Shown: positions 22,427 through 33,236, counted from the first letter of the stretch. The stretch is DNA of 64,000 nucleotides from Cherax quadricarinatus (GCF_038502225.1 NC_091340.1:29843310-29907309); one strand, 5' to 3'. Made by a program: numbers and translations. Notes: a model not told the origin generated them from the sequence alone.

Positions 22427-22496
22427 GTACTTAGCTATTCGTGGTTGCAGGAATCGATTCACAGCTCCTGGCCCCGCTTCTTTGCTAGCTGGTCGC
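22427..22496 (-). mobile_element. LINE 3' end fragment
   Basis: Minus-strand 3' terminus of the same LINE family as 22497-25345 ('agctcctggccccgc' region), directly abutting the next copy so that two LINE tails lie in tandem. Confidence 0.6.
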
Positions 22497-25345
22497 TACT
22501 TACTCACCTAATTGTGGTTGCAGGAGTCGAGACTCAGCTCCTGGCCCCGCCTCTTCACCGACCGCTACTAGGTCCTCTCTCCCCCTGCTCCATGAGCTTT
22601 ATCATACCTCGTCTTAAAACTATGTATAGTTCCTGCCTCCACTACATCGCTTGCCAGACTATTCCACTTCCTAACTACTCTATGACCGAAGAAATACTTC
22701 CTAACATCCCTTTGACTTATCTGAGTCTTCAGCTATCAATTGTGACCCCTTGTTTCTGTGTCCCATCTCTGGAACATCCTGTCTGTCCACCTTGTCTATT
22801 CCACGCAGTATTTTGCATGTCGTTATCATGTCTTCCCTGACCCTCCTGTCCTCCAGTGTTGTCAGACCGATTTCCCTTAACCTTTCTTCATAGGACATTC
22901 CCCTTAGCTCTGGAACTAGCCTTGTTGCAAACCTTTGCAATTCCTCTAATTTCTTGACGTGTTTGACCAGGTGTGGGTTCCAAACTGGTGCTGTGTACTT
23001 CAGTATGGGCCTGACGTACACAGTGTATAAAGTCTTGAACGATTCCTTACTGAGGTACCGAAACGCTATTCTCAGGTTTGCCAAGCGCCCATATGTCGCA
23101 GCAGTTATCTGGTTAATGTGTTTTTCTGGCGATGTACTCGGTATTATACTCACTCCTAGGTCTTTCTCCTTGAGTGAGGTTTGCAGCCTTTGGCCACCTA
23201 GCCTATACTCTGTCTGCAGTCTTCTTTGCCCTCCTCCGATCTTCATGACTTTGCATTTGGCGGGGTTAAATTCTAGGAGCCAGTTTCTGGACCACACATC
23301 CAGCCTGTCCAGGTCTCTTTGTAGACCTGTCTGGTCTGCATCTGATTTAATTCTCCTCATTAACTTCACGTCATCTGCAAACAGGGACACTTCTGAGTCT
23401 ATCCCTTCCGTCATGTCGTTCACATATACCAAGAATAGCACTGGTCCCAGGACTGACCCCTGTGGGACCCCGCTCGTCACTGGCGCTCACTGTGATACCT
23501 CATCACGGACCATGACTCGCTGTTGCCTCCCTGTTAGGTATTCTCTGATCCATTGTAGTGCCCTTCCTGTTATATGTGCCTGTTCCTCTAGCTTCTGTAC
23601 TAATCTCTTGTGAGGAACTGTGTTGAAGGCCTTCTTGCAGTCCAAGAAAATGCAGTCAACCCACCTCACCCTCTCATTTCTTACTTCAGTTACCTTGTCG
23701 TAAAACTCAGGATTTGCCTTCCATGAATCCATGCTGGCTGTTGTTTATAATCTTGTTCCGTTCCAGGTGCTCCACCACTCTCCTCCTGATAATCTTTTCC
23801 AAGACTTTGCATACTATACATGTCAGTGACACTGGTCTATAATTTAGTGCTTCATTTCTGTCTCCCTTCGTAAAGATGGGGACTGCATTTGCCTTCTTCC
23901 ATACTTCAGGTAGTTGCCCAGATTTTGGTTAGTGGCACACAGTGTTCCTGCTCCCTCTCTAAGGACCCATGGAGAGATGTTGTCTGGTCCCACCGCCTTT
24001 GAGGTATCAAGGTCACTTAGGAGCTTCACCTCCTCCTCAGTTGTGTATAATTCATCCAACACTTGTTGGTATATCCCTTGTTGCTGTATGCCACTGTCTT
24101 GTCTCCCCATTGTCCATTCAGCCTCCAATGTAAATACTTCCTGAAATCTCATGTTGAACTCCTCACATACCTCCTGGTCGTTTCTTGTGAGCTCCCCCCC
24201 CCCTTTCTTTCCTCAGCCTGATTACCTGGTCCTTGACTGTTGTCTACCTCTTGATGTGGCTGTAGAGTAGTTTCGGGTCAGACTTGACTTTCGATGCTCT
24301 GTCATTTTCCTACTGCTGCTCCCCCCCCCCCCCATCTAATCTGTGCATACTCGTTTCTGGTTCATCGACTAATCTCTTTATTCTCCTGAGTCCTTTGCCT
24401 TCTGTACTTTTTCCATTCTCTAGAGCACTTAGTTTTTGCCTCCCTGCACCTTCGGGTAAACCAAGGGCTCGTTCTGTCCTTCCCATTATTTCTGTTACCC
24501 TTGGGAACAAATCTTTCCTCTGCCTCCTTGCATTTTGTTGCTACAAAGTCCATCATTTTGTTTACTGATTTTCCTACCAACTCCTGTTCCCACTGAGCCT
24601 CCTGCAGGAAGGTCCTCATTCCTTTGTAGTCCCCCCTTTTATAGTTTAGCTTTTCCCTTTCTATTCCTGTTACCCTCTCCACTTTTAGCTCCACGATGTA
24701 TTCAAAGCTCATAACTACGTGGTCACTAGCTCCAAGGGGCCTTTCATATGTGATGTGCTCAATGTCTGAGCTACTCAGGGTGAACACGAGGTCCAGTCTT
24801 GCTGGTTCATCCTCCCCTCTCTCTCTGGTAGTATCCCTAACATGTTGGTGCATGAGATTTGCCAGCACCACATCCATCATCTTGGCTCTCCATGTTTTGG
24901 GACCCCCCCCCCATGTGGCTCCAGGTTTTCCCAATCAATCTACCTGTGATTGAAGTCGCCTATGACCAGTAACTTCGCTTTACTTGAGTGGGCCCTTCTT
25001 GCCACCTCAGCTAGTGTCCACCATTGCTCTGTTGCATTCATCATATTCCTCTCTTGGCCTCCTGCAGTTTTGTGGTGGGTTATACATAATTGCAATGACT
25101 ACCTTGTGTTCCCCTGACTGAGCTGTACCTACTATGTAATCCCTTTCTCCAATCTCGTCCATACCTTCCACTTCTTGATAACGCCACCGGTTTTTTATTA
25201 GTAGTGCAACCCCTCCTCCCCCCCCTTCTTCTATCCTTCCTCAGGATCTGATATCCGGGTGGGAAGATTGCATCCACTCCTCACATTTATTCGTTATTCC
25301 ATCCGCGTTCGTGTACCAAGCCTTCAACTTCTTTTCAATAACTGT
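22497..25345 (-). pseudogene. CR1/L2-like LINE, copy 1 (decayed ORF2)
   Basis: A minus-strand ORF2 broken into frames. RT palm and thumb are at 22701-23480 (PQGSVLGPVLFLVYVNDM, FADDVKLMRR as motif C), further RT at 23487-23732 and 23844-24152. The end of the AP-type endonuclease with the RT linker is at 24362-24934 (LGASDHVVMSF, SPWFTRRC), and an N-terminal endonuclease piece with IFPPGYQILRKDRR at 25080-25277. Several frameshifts fall in C runs (24190-24200, 24320-24335, 24903-24911, 25210-25225). The 3' end (22497 side) has an 'aattaggtgagta' tail unit. Roughly collinear with 25941-28850, so the two copies lie head to tail. Confidence 0.88.
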
Positions 25346-25860
25346 GGTCTGGGGAGAGGTGGGTTAGGGGGAGCAGGGGCCTATAGGGGGTTGGTGTGGG
25401 GGGTGGGGTCTGTGGTGTGGGGTTTGGGGGCAGAGGGCTTATGGGGGGTTTCAGTGGGGGTGGGGGTAGTGGTGAGGGGGATGGGGATAGAGGGTACAGT
25501 GTGTGAGTTGCTGTGGATTACTGTGAGTGTGGGGTTTGTGGTGAGGGGGATGGGGGGAGAGGGTACATTGTGTGGGTTACTGTGAGGGTGGGGTTTGTGG
25601 TGAGGGGGATGGGGGGAGAGGGTACATTGTGTGGGTTACTGTGGGTTTCTGTGGGGATGGGGTTTGAGTTGAGGGGGATGTACGGGTTACTGAGGGTTAC
25701 TGTGAGGGTTGGGTTTATGCAGAGGGGGATTTGTGGGTTACTGTGGTTTTCTGTGAGGGTGGGGTTTGTGCTGAGGGGGATGGAGGCAGAGGGTGCAGTG
25801 AGTGGGTTTTGGGTTAGGTCGTTTAGGATTGCCATGGTTGTGTTCCATGGCAATCCCAAG
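25346..25860 (+). repeat. G-rich minisatellite at LINE 5' end
   Basis: Units of about 55-65 bp with 'gtggggtttgtggtgagggg' and 'gatggggggagagggta' plus 'gggttactgtgag'. It directly follows the 5' (right) end of LINE copy 1. A shorter G-rich tract at 28840-28934 sits in the same place on copy 2, suggesting it belongs to the LINE 5' region. Many GGG/GGGG runs could form G-quadruplexes. Confidence 0.75.
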
Positions 25861-25937
25861 CACATGTGTGCATGTGTGTATGTGTGTGTGCATGTGTGTG
25901 TGCATGTGTGTGCATGTGTGTGTGCGCATGTGTGTGT
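25861..25937 (+). repeat. (TG)n/(CATG) microsatellite at LINE 3' end
   Basis: GTGTGTGCATG units abut the 3' tail of LINE copy 2. Confidence 0.9.
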
Positions 25938-25939
25938 AC

Positions 25940-25970
25940 TCACCTAATTGTACTCACCTAATTGTGGTTG
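25940..25970 (-). repeat. LINE 3' tail, 14-bp units
   Basis: Two copies of ACAATTAGGTGAGT on the minus strand. Each contains AG|GTGAGT, a perfect metazoan splice-donor consensus. Similar tails are at 22497-22515 and 51510-51535. Confidence 0.8.
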
Positions 25971-28850
25971 CAGGGGTCGATACTCAGCTCCTGGCCCCGC
26001 CTCTTCACTGATCGCTACTGGATCCTCTCTCTCTCTGCTTCCTGAGCTTTGTCATACCTCTTCTTAAAACTATGTATGGTTCCTGCCTCCACTACTTCAC
26101 TTGCTAGGCTATTCCACTTGCTGACAACTCTATGACTGAAGAAATACTTCCTAACGTCCCTGTGACTCGTCTGAGTCTTCAGCTTCCAGTTGTGACCCCT
26201 TGTCCCTGTGTCCCCTCTCTGGAACATCCTATCTCTGTCCACCTTGTCTATTCCCCGCAGTATCTTGTATGTCGTTATCATGTCTCCCCTGACCCTTCTG
26301 TCCTCCAGTGTCGTCAGTCCGATTTCCCTTAACCTTTCCTCGTACGACATTCCCTTGAGCTCTGGGACTAGCCTTGTTGCAAACCTTTGTACTTTCTCTA
26401 ACTTCTTGACGTGCTTGACCAGGTGTGGGTTCCAGACTGGTGCTGCATACTCCAGTATGGGCCTAACATACACAGTGTACAGTGTCTTGAACGATTCCTT
26501 ATTAAAGTATCGGAACGCTATTCTCAGGTTTGCCAGGCGCCCGTATGCTGCAGCGGTTATTTGGTTGATGTGTGCCTCCGGTGATGTGCTCGGTGTTATG
26601 GTCACCCCAAGGTCTTTCTCCCTGAGTGAGGTCTGTAGTCTTTGTCCACCTAGCCTATACTCTGTCTGCGGTCTTCTTTGCCCCTCCCCAATCTTCATGA
26701 CTTTGCATTTGGCTGGATTGAATTCGAGAAGCCAGTTACTGGACCACATGTCCAGCCTCTCCAGGTCTCTTTGCAGTCCTGCCTCATCCTCGTCCGATTT
26801 AATTCTTCTCATCAACTTCACGTCATCTGCGAACAGGGACACTTCAGAGTCTATTCCTTCCATCATGTCGTTCACATATATCAAAAATAGCACTGGTCCT
26901 AGAACTGACCCCTGTGGGACCCCGCTCGTAACAGGCGCCCACTGTGATACCTCTTCACGTACCATGACTCGTTGCTGCCTCCCTGTCAGGTATTCCCTTA
27001 TCCATTGCAGTGCCCTTCCTTTTACGTGTGCCTGATCCTCCAGCTTCTGCACTAATCTCTTGTGGGGAACTGTGTCAAAGGCCTTCCTGCAGTCTAGGAA
27101 AACGCAATCTACCCAACCCTCTCTCTCGTGTCTTACTTCTGTTACCTTGTCATAAAACTCCAGGAGGTTTGTGATACAAGATTTGCCTTCCATGAACCCA
27201 TGCTGGTTTTCATTTATAATCTTGTTCCTTTCCAGGTGTTCGACCACTCTCCTCCTGATAATCTTCTCCATGACTTTGCACACGATACATGTCAGAGACA
27301 CAGGTCTGTAGTTTAGTGCCTCGTTTCTGTTTCTTTTCTTAAATATGGGGACTACATTAGCTGTCTTCCATTTCTCAGGTAGTTGCCCAGTTTCAAGGGA
27401 TGTGTTGAAGATTGTGGTTAGAGGCACACACAGCATCTCTGCTCCTTCTCTAAGGACCCATGGGGAGATGTTGTCCGGTCCCATCGCCTTTGAGGTGTCA
27501 AGGTCACTTAAGAGCTTCTTCACCTCCTCCTCAGTTGTTCGTATGTCATCCAACACTTGTTGGTATATTCCCTCTTGATGTTCCCTTCTGTTCTGTCTTC
27601 CCACAGCCCTTCCTGTCTCTACTGTAAAAACTTCCTTAAATCTCCTGTTCAGCTCCTCACATACCTCCTGATCATTTCTTGTGAGTTCTCCACCTTCTGT
27701 CCTTAATCTGATCACCTGGTCTTTGACTGTTGTCTTCCTCCTGATGTGGCTATACAACAGTTTCGGGTCAGTCTTGATTCTCGATGCTATGTCATTTTCA
27801 TACTGTCGCTGGGCCTCCCTCCTTACCTGTGCGTACTCATTCCTGGCTCTGCGACTTTGTTTTTGCCTCCTTACACCGTCGGGTGAACCAGGGGCTTGTT
27901 CTGGTCTTCCCGTTGTTACTGTTGCCCTTGGGAATGAACCTTTCCACTGCCTCCTTGCATTTTGTTGCTACATATTCCATCATTTCATTTACTGGCTTTC
28001 CTGCCAGTTCTCTGTCCCACTGGACCTCCCGCAGGAAGTTCTTCAACCCTATGTAGTCCCCTCTTTTATAGTCAGGTTTTTCCCATTCTACTCCTGTTAT
28101 TCTCTCCACTTGCAGCTCTACTATGTATTCAAAGCACAGAACCACGTGGTCGCTAGCTCCTAGGGGACTCTCATACTTGATGTCCTCAATGTCTGTGCTG
28201 CCCAGGGTGAACACAAGGTCCAATCTTGCTGGTTCATCCTCCCCTCTCACTCTGGTAGTGTCCTTAACATGTTGGTGCATGAGGTTTTCCAGCACCACGT
28301 CCAACATCCTGGCTCTCCATGTTTCGGGACCCCCATGTGGCTCCAGGTTTTCCCAGTCAATCTCCCTGTGGTTGAAATCCCCCATAACCAGCAACTTTGC
28401 TCTGCTGGAGTGAGCTCTTCTTGCCACCTCAGCAAGTGTGTCCACCATTGCTCTGTTGCTCTCTTCATATTCCTCTCTTGGCCTCCTGCAGTTCTGTGGT
28501 GGATTATACATCACTGCAATGACCACTTTGTGTTCCCCAGACTGAAGTGTACCTGCTATGTAGTCTCTTTCTCCCGTCTCATCTATTTCTTCCATTTTCT
28601 CGAATTTCCATCTGTTTTTTACGAGCAGAGCAACCCCACCTCCCCCCCTGCCCCTTCTATCTTTCCTCATGCTCTGCTATCCTGGTGGGAAGATTGCATC
28701 TGTTATTGTCTCCATGAGTTTTGTTTCTGTAACTGCTATGATGTCTGGGGACTTCTCATTGATTCTTTCTTGCCATTCCTCATGTTTATTCGTTAATCCA
28801 TCTGCATTTGTGTACCAAACCTTCAACTTCTGTTCTAATACTGTAACTGT
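25941..28850 (-). mobile_element. CR1/L2-like LINE, copy 2 (nearly full ORF2)
   Basis: 3' end on the left with two 14-bp ACAATTAGGTGAGT tail units (25940-25970) next to a TG microsatellite. Coding part 26015-28840. The 5' end merges into a G-rich tract. Non-LTR elements of the CR1/L2 group end in short tandem units rather than poly(A), which fits. Confidence 0.88.
26015..28840 (-). pseudogene. LINE ORF2: AP-like endonuclease + reverse transcriptase
   Basis: Reading from 28840 leftward: WYTNADGLTNK and VTETKL (endonuclease N-terminus), a premature TAG near 28680 where copy 1 has Tyr (FPPGY), then GGVALLVKN, MYNPPQN, MGDFNHREIDW (catalytic GDFN), ARLDLVFT and LGASDHVV (C-terminal SDH motif). 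The frame ends at a TGA at 27837; a one-base frameshift in this area, around KEAKTK, joins it to ARNEYAQVRRE and the RT frame (26015 to about 27860). RT motifs: VPIFKKRNRNEALNYRPVSL, MEKIIRRR, HGFMEGKSC, FLDCRKAFDTVPH (motif A), VPQGSVLGPVLFLIYVND, FADDVKLMRR (motif C), then a thumb with FRYFNKESFKTLY and YVRPILEYAAPVWNP. One stop and one frameshift keep it from being active; otherwise it is the best preserved LINE here. Confidence 0.9.
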
Positions 28851-28934
28851 GGTGCGGGGGGTGGAAACAGAGGGATTGGTGTGTGATGGTTGGTTTGGAT
28901 TGTTCAGTTGCCTTGGGGGTGTCGTGGCTGGAGT

Positions 28935-28946
28935 CCTTTGTGTGTC

Positions 28947-28999
<53 letters not shown>
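28935..28999 (+). repeat. (GT)n microsatellite
   Basis: About 30 GT units. Confidence 0.95.
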
Positions 29000-29000
<1 letters not shown>

Positions 29001-29009
29001 GCCTGATGC

Positions 29010-29075
29010 TGTTCCTTCTGCTCCGGGGGCGTTGACCCCCGGAGCACCCTCCAGGTATACTCCAGATATACAGTA
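29010..29075 (+). mobile_element. Fragment of CGCCCCC-rich SINE-like repeat
   Basis: 'ctccgggggcgttgaccccc' followed by 'accctccaggtatactccag'. It forms a hairpin and matches the head of the repeats at 30265-30342, 47315-47470 and 52975-53070. Confidence 0.5.
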
Positions 29076-29204
29076 AGTACAGTATTTCCCATCCCCCCGA
29101 CTTTCATACCTGTCAGAAACATCATCCCGTAGTTCCGTACAGCTGCCTCCTGTTGCTGTCTTCCAAATGGTGAGGAAATATACCTAGCTGGATGAATCTT
29201 ATTG

Positions 29205-29290
29205 TAGCCAGCTGGCCCAGTGGCTAACGCGTCGGTCTGGAGTTTTATGACTCTCTGACCGCGAGTTCTACCCCGCCCGTAGTATGGTTT
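29205..29290 (+). mobile_element. tRNA-derived SINE fragment
   Basis: TGGCCCAGTGGCTAACGCG (A-box-like), 'tctctgaccgcgagttct' and 'cccgtagtatggttta'. Same family as 7816-7972. The B box is mutated (GAGTTCTACCCCG). Confidence 0.7.
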
Positions 29291-29485
29291 AGTCAGTACT
29301 CTACGGTTAGATAATATGGTATCGTAACTCGCTACATTTTCCTTTCTTAGAAAGAAAAGTATTTTCGGCTTTTTTATTAGACAGCACTAGACAATATAGG
29401 TACATACCTTATTTCCTTTTTAATTCTAACAGCAGTAGGAATGACTGTTTGCTGTTAGTGCCAGCTGATTATTTAAACATATTAC
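29291..29485. other. Unassigned AT-rich spacer
   Basis: No feature recognised. Confidence 0.4.
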
Positions 29486-29640
29486 ACACACACACACACA
29501 CAGCTGAGGGACTGATTACCTCATCCTTTGTAAGTAGTTCTTCTGTCTTCAAACTATGTCCTAGAATATGCATTGATGAAGCCACTGGATAGAGAAACGT
29601 CTACAATAAAGGTACCCAGATGTGGAACATGTGTCTAAAT
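29486..29640 (+). repeat. PLE-type terminal fragment with short (CA)n
   Basis: (CA)8, 'gctgagggactgattacctc', then a hammerhead-like region at 29562-29612: TTGATGA (29573-29579), A, GCCACTGGATAGA (stem II decayed), GAAACGTC (GUC triplet), TACAATAAAG, and 'ggaacatgtgtct'. Stem I TGTA has become TGCA. Confidence 0.6.
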
Positions 29641-29689
29641 CTTCAAAGCCAAGGTCTGCCGTCTCACACATACAGTAATATATTGGGTA

Positions 29690-29990
29690 AGTAAACAGAA
29701 AGGTGGACGGGAGGTTCGAACCGTAGTCCTGAGATTAACAGGTCCAGAGCTTTACGTCTGAGCTACGAGGATAGTTTGACAGAAGTCGCTGCTGTGTCCT
29801 GTCTGCGTCAGTGGCTACTGTCTGTGACCTTACTGAGCTTTCCCCACAGACTTCTGTGAAACTTTTCTATTAGAGAAGTTCCGTAGCTCAGCAGTAAAGG
29901 TCTGGATCTCTTACTCTTGGGACCACAGTTCGAACCTCCCTTTCATCTTCTTGTTTATTCGACAGTCGTCAACTACGACTTAAATTAGAT
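29690..29990. mobile_element. Fold-back tRNA-like repeat pair
   Basis: Left copy (minus): B-box complement 'ggaggttcgaaccgtagtcc' and A-box complement 'gtctgagctacg'. Right copy (plus): 'ccgtagctcagcagtaaagg', 'ctggatctcttactcttggg', 'cagttcgaacctcc'. A- and B-box-like elements are well spaced in both, about 120 bp apart in inverted orientation. The acceptor stem does not close, so I favour a SINE over a tRNA gene. Confidence 0.6.
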
Positions 29991-30019
29991 TCAATATATC
30001 AGGTGTTTATACTTAGCTT

Positions 30020-30260
30020 TGGTAAGTAAGACACATGTGCAACAATCAGGCATCTTTATTCCGAAACGTTTCGCCTACACAGTAGGCTTCTTCAGTCAAG
30101 TACAGAACAGTTGGCAGGAGTAGTAGAGATGTGAAAGCGATATAATCAGTCCATCACTCTTGAAGACGTAGTTTTAAGGTGGTCAGTCCCAAAGCCTGGA
30201 GAAGAGTTTTGTTCCATAGTCTGGAACAATGTTACCAACCTCTCGGTACTGTATACCATT
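30020..30260 (-). repeat. PLE-type terminal fragment
   Basis: Minus strand: a 'ggctttgggactgacc' body, 'gatggactgattatatcgct', the hammerhead-like fold, AATAAA and 'gttgcacatgtgtctta'. It matches 1-205 and 5431-5640. Confidence 0.65.
30054..30105 (-). ncRNA. Hammerhead-like motif (CTGAAGA core)
   Basis: TTGA, CTGAAGA (30089-30095), A, GCCTAC TGT GTAGGC, GAAA (30069-30072), CG, TT, TCGG, AATAAAG. All core residues are present; a G-T wobble is the third stem I pair. With 117-168 it is the best candidate for activity in this window. Confidence 0.65.
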
Positions 30261-30264
30261 CTAA

Positions 30265-30342
30265 TATTCATACTTACCTGCCTGGAGTCTACCTGGAGGG
30301 CATTCCGGGGATGAACGCCCCCGCGGCCCGGTCCACGACCAG
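30265..30342 (+). mobile_element. CGCCCCC-rich SINE-like fragment
   Basis: 'tacctggagggcattccggg' then 'gaacgcccccgcggcccggt' and 'cacgaccaggc'. The same order occurs at 47400-47470. Confidence 0.55.
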
Positions 30343-30655
30343 GCCTAGTGATATCATCATTATTAAAGGTCTGTATGGCGAAGACCTGACTGGTAGAAAG
30401 GAACTAACCCTCTTACGAACATAAGAGAGGAGGAACACTGCACCAGGCCTGTTGGCCCATACTGGGCAAGTCCTTCACAAATATTCCGTTAGTGGGTTAG
30501 ATTTGTGAAGGACGTGCCCAGTATAGGCCAACAGGCCTGCTGCAGTGTTCCTCCTTTCTTTGTTATTAAGAGGGTTAGTTCCTTCCTACCAGTCAAGTCT
30601 TTTCCATACCGACCTTTGGTGAGGGTAATATCACTAGATTTCACCAGGATTGGTG
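30343..30655. mobile_element. Fold-back unit with CR1-like LINE tail
   Basis: Inverted arms of about 140-150 bp (30343-30482 and 30501-30650) run from 'ctagtgatat', through 'aggaactaaccctctta' and 'aggaggaacactgca', to 'gtccttcacaaat'. Indels separate them but the match is continuous. The arms include the 'ggcctg(c/t)tggcc' tail of the CR1-like LINE. Confidence 0.75.
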
Positions 30656-30984
30656 TGGTGTTACACTACATGTCCTCACCTTTGTCACCAGCCACAGAGA
30701 AATTTCACCAATTACCGAAATCTGGTGGAGTATTCCAATATATAGCCGGGGCTGCGGCTACCGTATAGTGCAGTATTTTGTTTCGTACATGAAAGGTACT
30801 GCTCCGTACCTAAAGGAAAATATCGTACCTTTATTTCGTATAGCAAATTTTAACAAAAATTCCATCGTGCCATACCGTACCGTACTGTCAGTCTTAATTG
30901 CCACCGGTTGTTGAAAAAATCAGAAAGATTCCTGGTAAGAAGGGGAGATATACAGTATATATCTTTTCTATGTATAGAATATTG
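30656..30984. other. Unassigned, TACCG-rich low complexity
   Basis: 30760-30895 repeats 'cgtacc/ccgtac' phrases irregularly. No gene recognised. Confidence 0.45.
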
Positions 30985-31200
30985 ACGTTAATGGTTGAAA
31001 TTCTTGTGCAACATATGAGAATCTTATTAAGGAAACGTTTCGCCACGCAGTGGCTTCATCTGTCCAGTACAAAGTAGAAATTGATAAGAAGAGGGGGAGT
31101 TTGAGGTAATCAGTCCCTCAGCCAAGAATCGATGTGTTCAGTCCATCAATCTTGTAGAAAGTGCAGCATAGGCAAGCAAAGCAAACAAATAAGTTCAGGT
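30985..31200 (-). repeat. PLE-type terminal fragment, 3' end of the gag-like unit
   Basis: Minus strand: 'gattgatggactgaacacat', 'ggctgagggactgattacct', TACTGGA, CAGATGA (U4 changed to A), GCCAC TGC GTGGC, GAAACG, TTTCC, TTAATAAG. Hammerhead-like fold at 31022-31070 with one core substitution. Confidence 0.65.
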
Positions 31201-31438
31201 AAGATCCCAATGGGATGAGCGTTGAAGACGGGATAGATGAAGAATAGCTCTGGAGAGGAGTGTTCTTAGTCTTAGAAATAGAGCTAGGGCTTAACCCAGC
31301 AGCTAAGGCGATTGTGGGACAGACTTGAGAACAGGAATAGCAGGGACTGTTGCATCGAACTTATAGTAGTTGAAGTCTTGAATCTTCAGTAGCTGGCAGC
31401 AGGCTAGGTCACATCAGAGGGTAGAACACATATGGGAA

Positions 31439-33100
31439 TTATAGGAGTAACTGAGGAGGCAGGTTAGCATTGGAGCCATTTTCGAACTTTTTGAAGCTGC
31501 TTCTAGATAGGTGGTATAATTTAGCCTTGTTACTGAAGGTGAAACGTAGAGGCTTGATGAACTCAAGAACTTGGGTGAGTGTGAAGTGAAGCGGTGATTC
31601 ACAGACATACTTGACTGTTCCAGCACCGAGGCTTTTGTAGAGTTCAGTACAGGTCATGGTGTCAGTATTTGAAGGAGAAGTGTAGAAGGTAAGGTTTTCC
31701 CATGAGGGTTTACTGGAGTCGTAGCTATCTTCCTCTTCTGGAGTGGATTCATTGGGCGAATCTACAATGGTGGTAGCAGGTGACTGAGGGGCGACAGGAG
31801 CAGTGGTGAGATGTAATGGTTGTGTAACAGCAGGCTGGGGGACGATGGTTGAGGCAGCATGATCAACTTTGTCAGCGGTGGAAGTGGTTATAGAATTTAC
31901 AGGAGCAGTTGCTTGGGCAGGAGACAGGTCTGCAGGTGCAGTAAAGTTCAGGGAGTTGGGAAGGATCTTGAGGATGTCTGCTGAAGGTGTGGAGTCCGGA
32001 AAATTGAAGGTAGGCATGTTGTTCAGACGGTTTGCTGCGTTTGCAAGGTGTGCATACACCATGCAGTACAGCACCTTGGAGGCAGCACCGTCGGGGAATT
32101 GAGAGAGGGAGTTGCTGGGCGATGGTGGCTGTAGATCAGCGTGTAGAGTCTTGGTGGTGTCGGTTTGTGGTTTGGTTATTGAGGTGTTCTTCAGAACTTT
32201 AGTTTTCTTCAAAATTATTTCTTTCCTGAGTGGGCACTTAGCTGCAAGGGTATGATGATTACCCTTGCAGTTAAGACATGTTGGTGCTGTAGTAATGGTG
32301 CAGGATCTGAAATCGTGTCCATCATTCCCACATTTTGAACAAAACTTCTTATCCTTGATGGGACAGTCCTTGGTGGTGTGTTTATAGTAGTAGCAGGTCC
32401 TGCAGTGGGAGATGTATGTGAAACGTTCTTGTTCTATATGACTTGTGTCCTTTTACTTTACAATATGAGATGGCCAGACCGTCAGAGAGAGTTTGGGCAG
32501 CCATGGAGATGTCTGAGAATGTAATCTTTAGCATAGATGAGGCGTTAGGGATCTTGGAGATGCTGTCTACCGAGGCCCAGGTGTTTTGTTCCTCAATAGA
32601 TGTCTTCAGTGCTTCAGTAGAGAGAGAGGTGACGATATTGTCCAGTCTTTTCACAAAGACCGAACGTTTCGACTTCAAGAATGGAGATGGGGATAGAGTG
32701 AATTGTTGTGTTTGTAGGGTCCTGATTGAAGAGTCGTCCATTAGTTTTGATGCTTCCGTGTCGTCTGTGCAGACGATAATGAAGGAGCCCTTCAGAGAGT
32801 GGATTGACGTAAATTTGACCTGCAGGCAGGTCCTAACGACGGTAGCTAAAGCTAACTTCGAGGAGTCATTTATTACACCATTCACAGACTTGATTTTCAC
32901 ACGGTGCGACAGCAGTGTGAAAAGGATGTGACGTTTGTAGAATATAAATTCCCCACCCTGGCGGGGTCGAAGGGAGGCTTCTTGAGTGTAGAGCAACTGT
33001 GTAATCGGACAGAGCACGACGGACCAGGAGTGAAGAGGCCGTAGACGTGGCTTATATACTGTAGTCAGGTGAGGCGAAGCAGGAGGAGGCGGGGTCATAG
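31439..33100 (-). pseudogene. gag-like ORF1 with RRM-like region and three zinc knuckles
   Basis: Read from 33100 leftward. An N-terminal region has SVFVKRLDNIVTSLSTEAL, followed by SMLKITFSDISMAAQTLSDG, an RRM-like segment as in non-LTR ORF1 proteins. Then, in the next frame, CRTCYYYKHTTKDC, CSKCGNDGHDFRSC and CLNCKGNHHTLAAKC, three CCHC/CCHH-type knuckles, followed by a Pro/Ser/Thr-rich tail to a stop at 31439. The N-terminal and knuckle frames are split by a frameshift at about 32440-32462, exactly where GTAAAGTAAAAGGACACAAG, the PLE arm start, occurs. Such proteins bind element RNA. It lies between a TATA module (33052) and a hammerhead-like 3' end (31022), so it may be ORF1 of a composite PLE-like unit, or a LINE ORF1 captured between PLE ends. 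Confidence 0.7.
33052..33058 (-). promoter_or_regulatory. TATA box upstream of the gag-like ORF
   Basis: 'ctacagTATATAAGCC' on the minus strand, preceded by 'gaccccgcctcctcctgctt' and 'tcttcggacgaagacctact'. The same module, in the same order, is at 45100-45245. Confidence 0.6.
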
Positions 33101-33236
33101 TGGAACCATCCACTAGTCGAAGTAGGTCTTCGTCCGAAGATTGGACAAGTATTGAAGAATTTTTTGCAACAGAGATTTCCATATGTTGTATAGGTGTCTC
33201 AATCTTCAAATTGTCGGTTTTCAAACCATTTATCAA

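Noticed and set aside
25259..25947. Gly/Val-rich frames over the G-rich tract
   Set aside because: Composition artefact of the minisatellite next to LINE copy 1.
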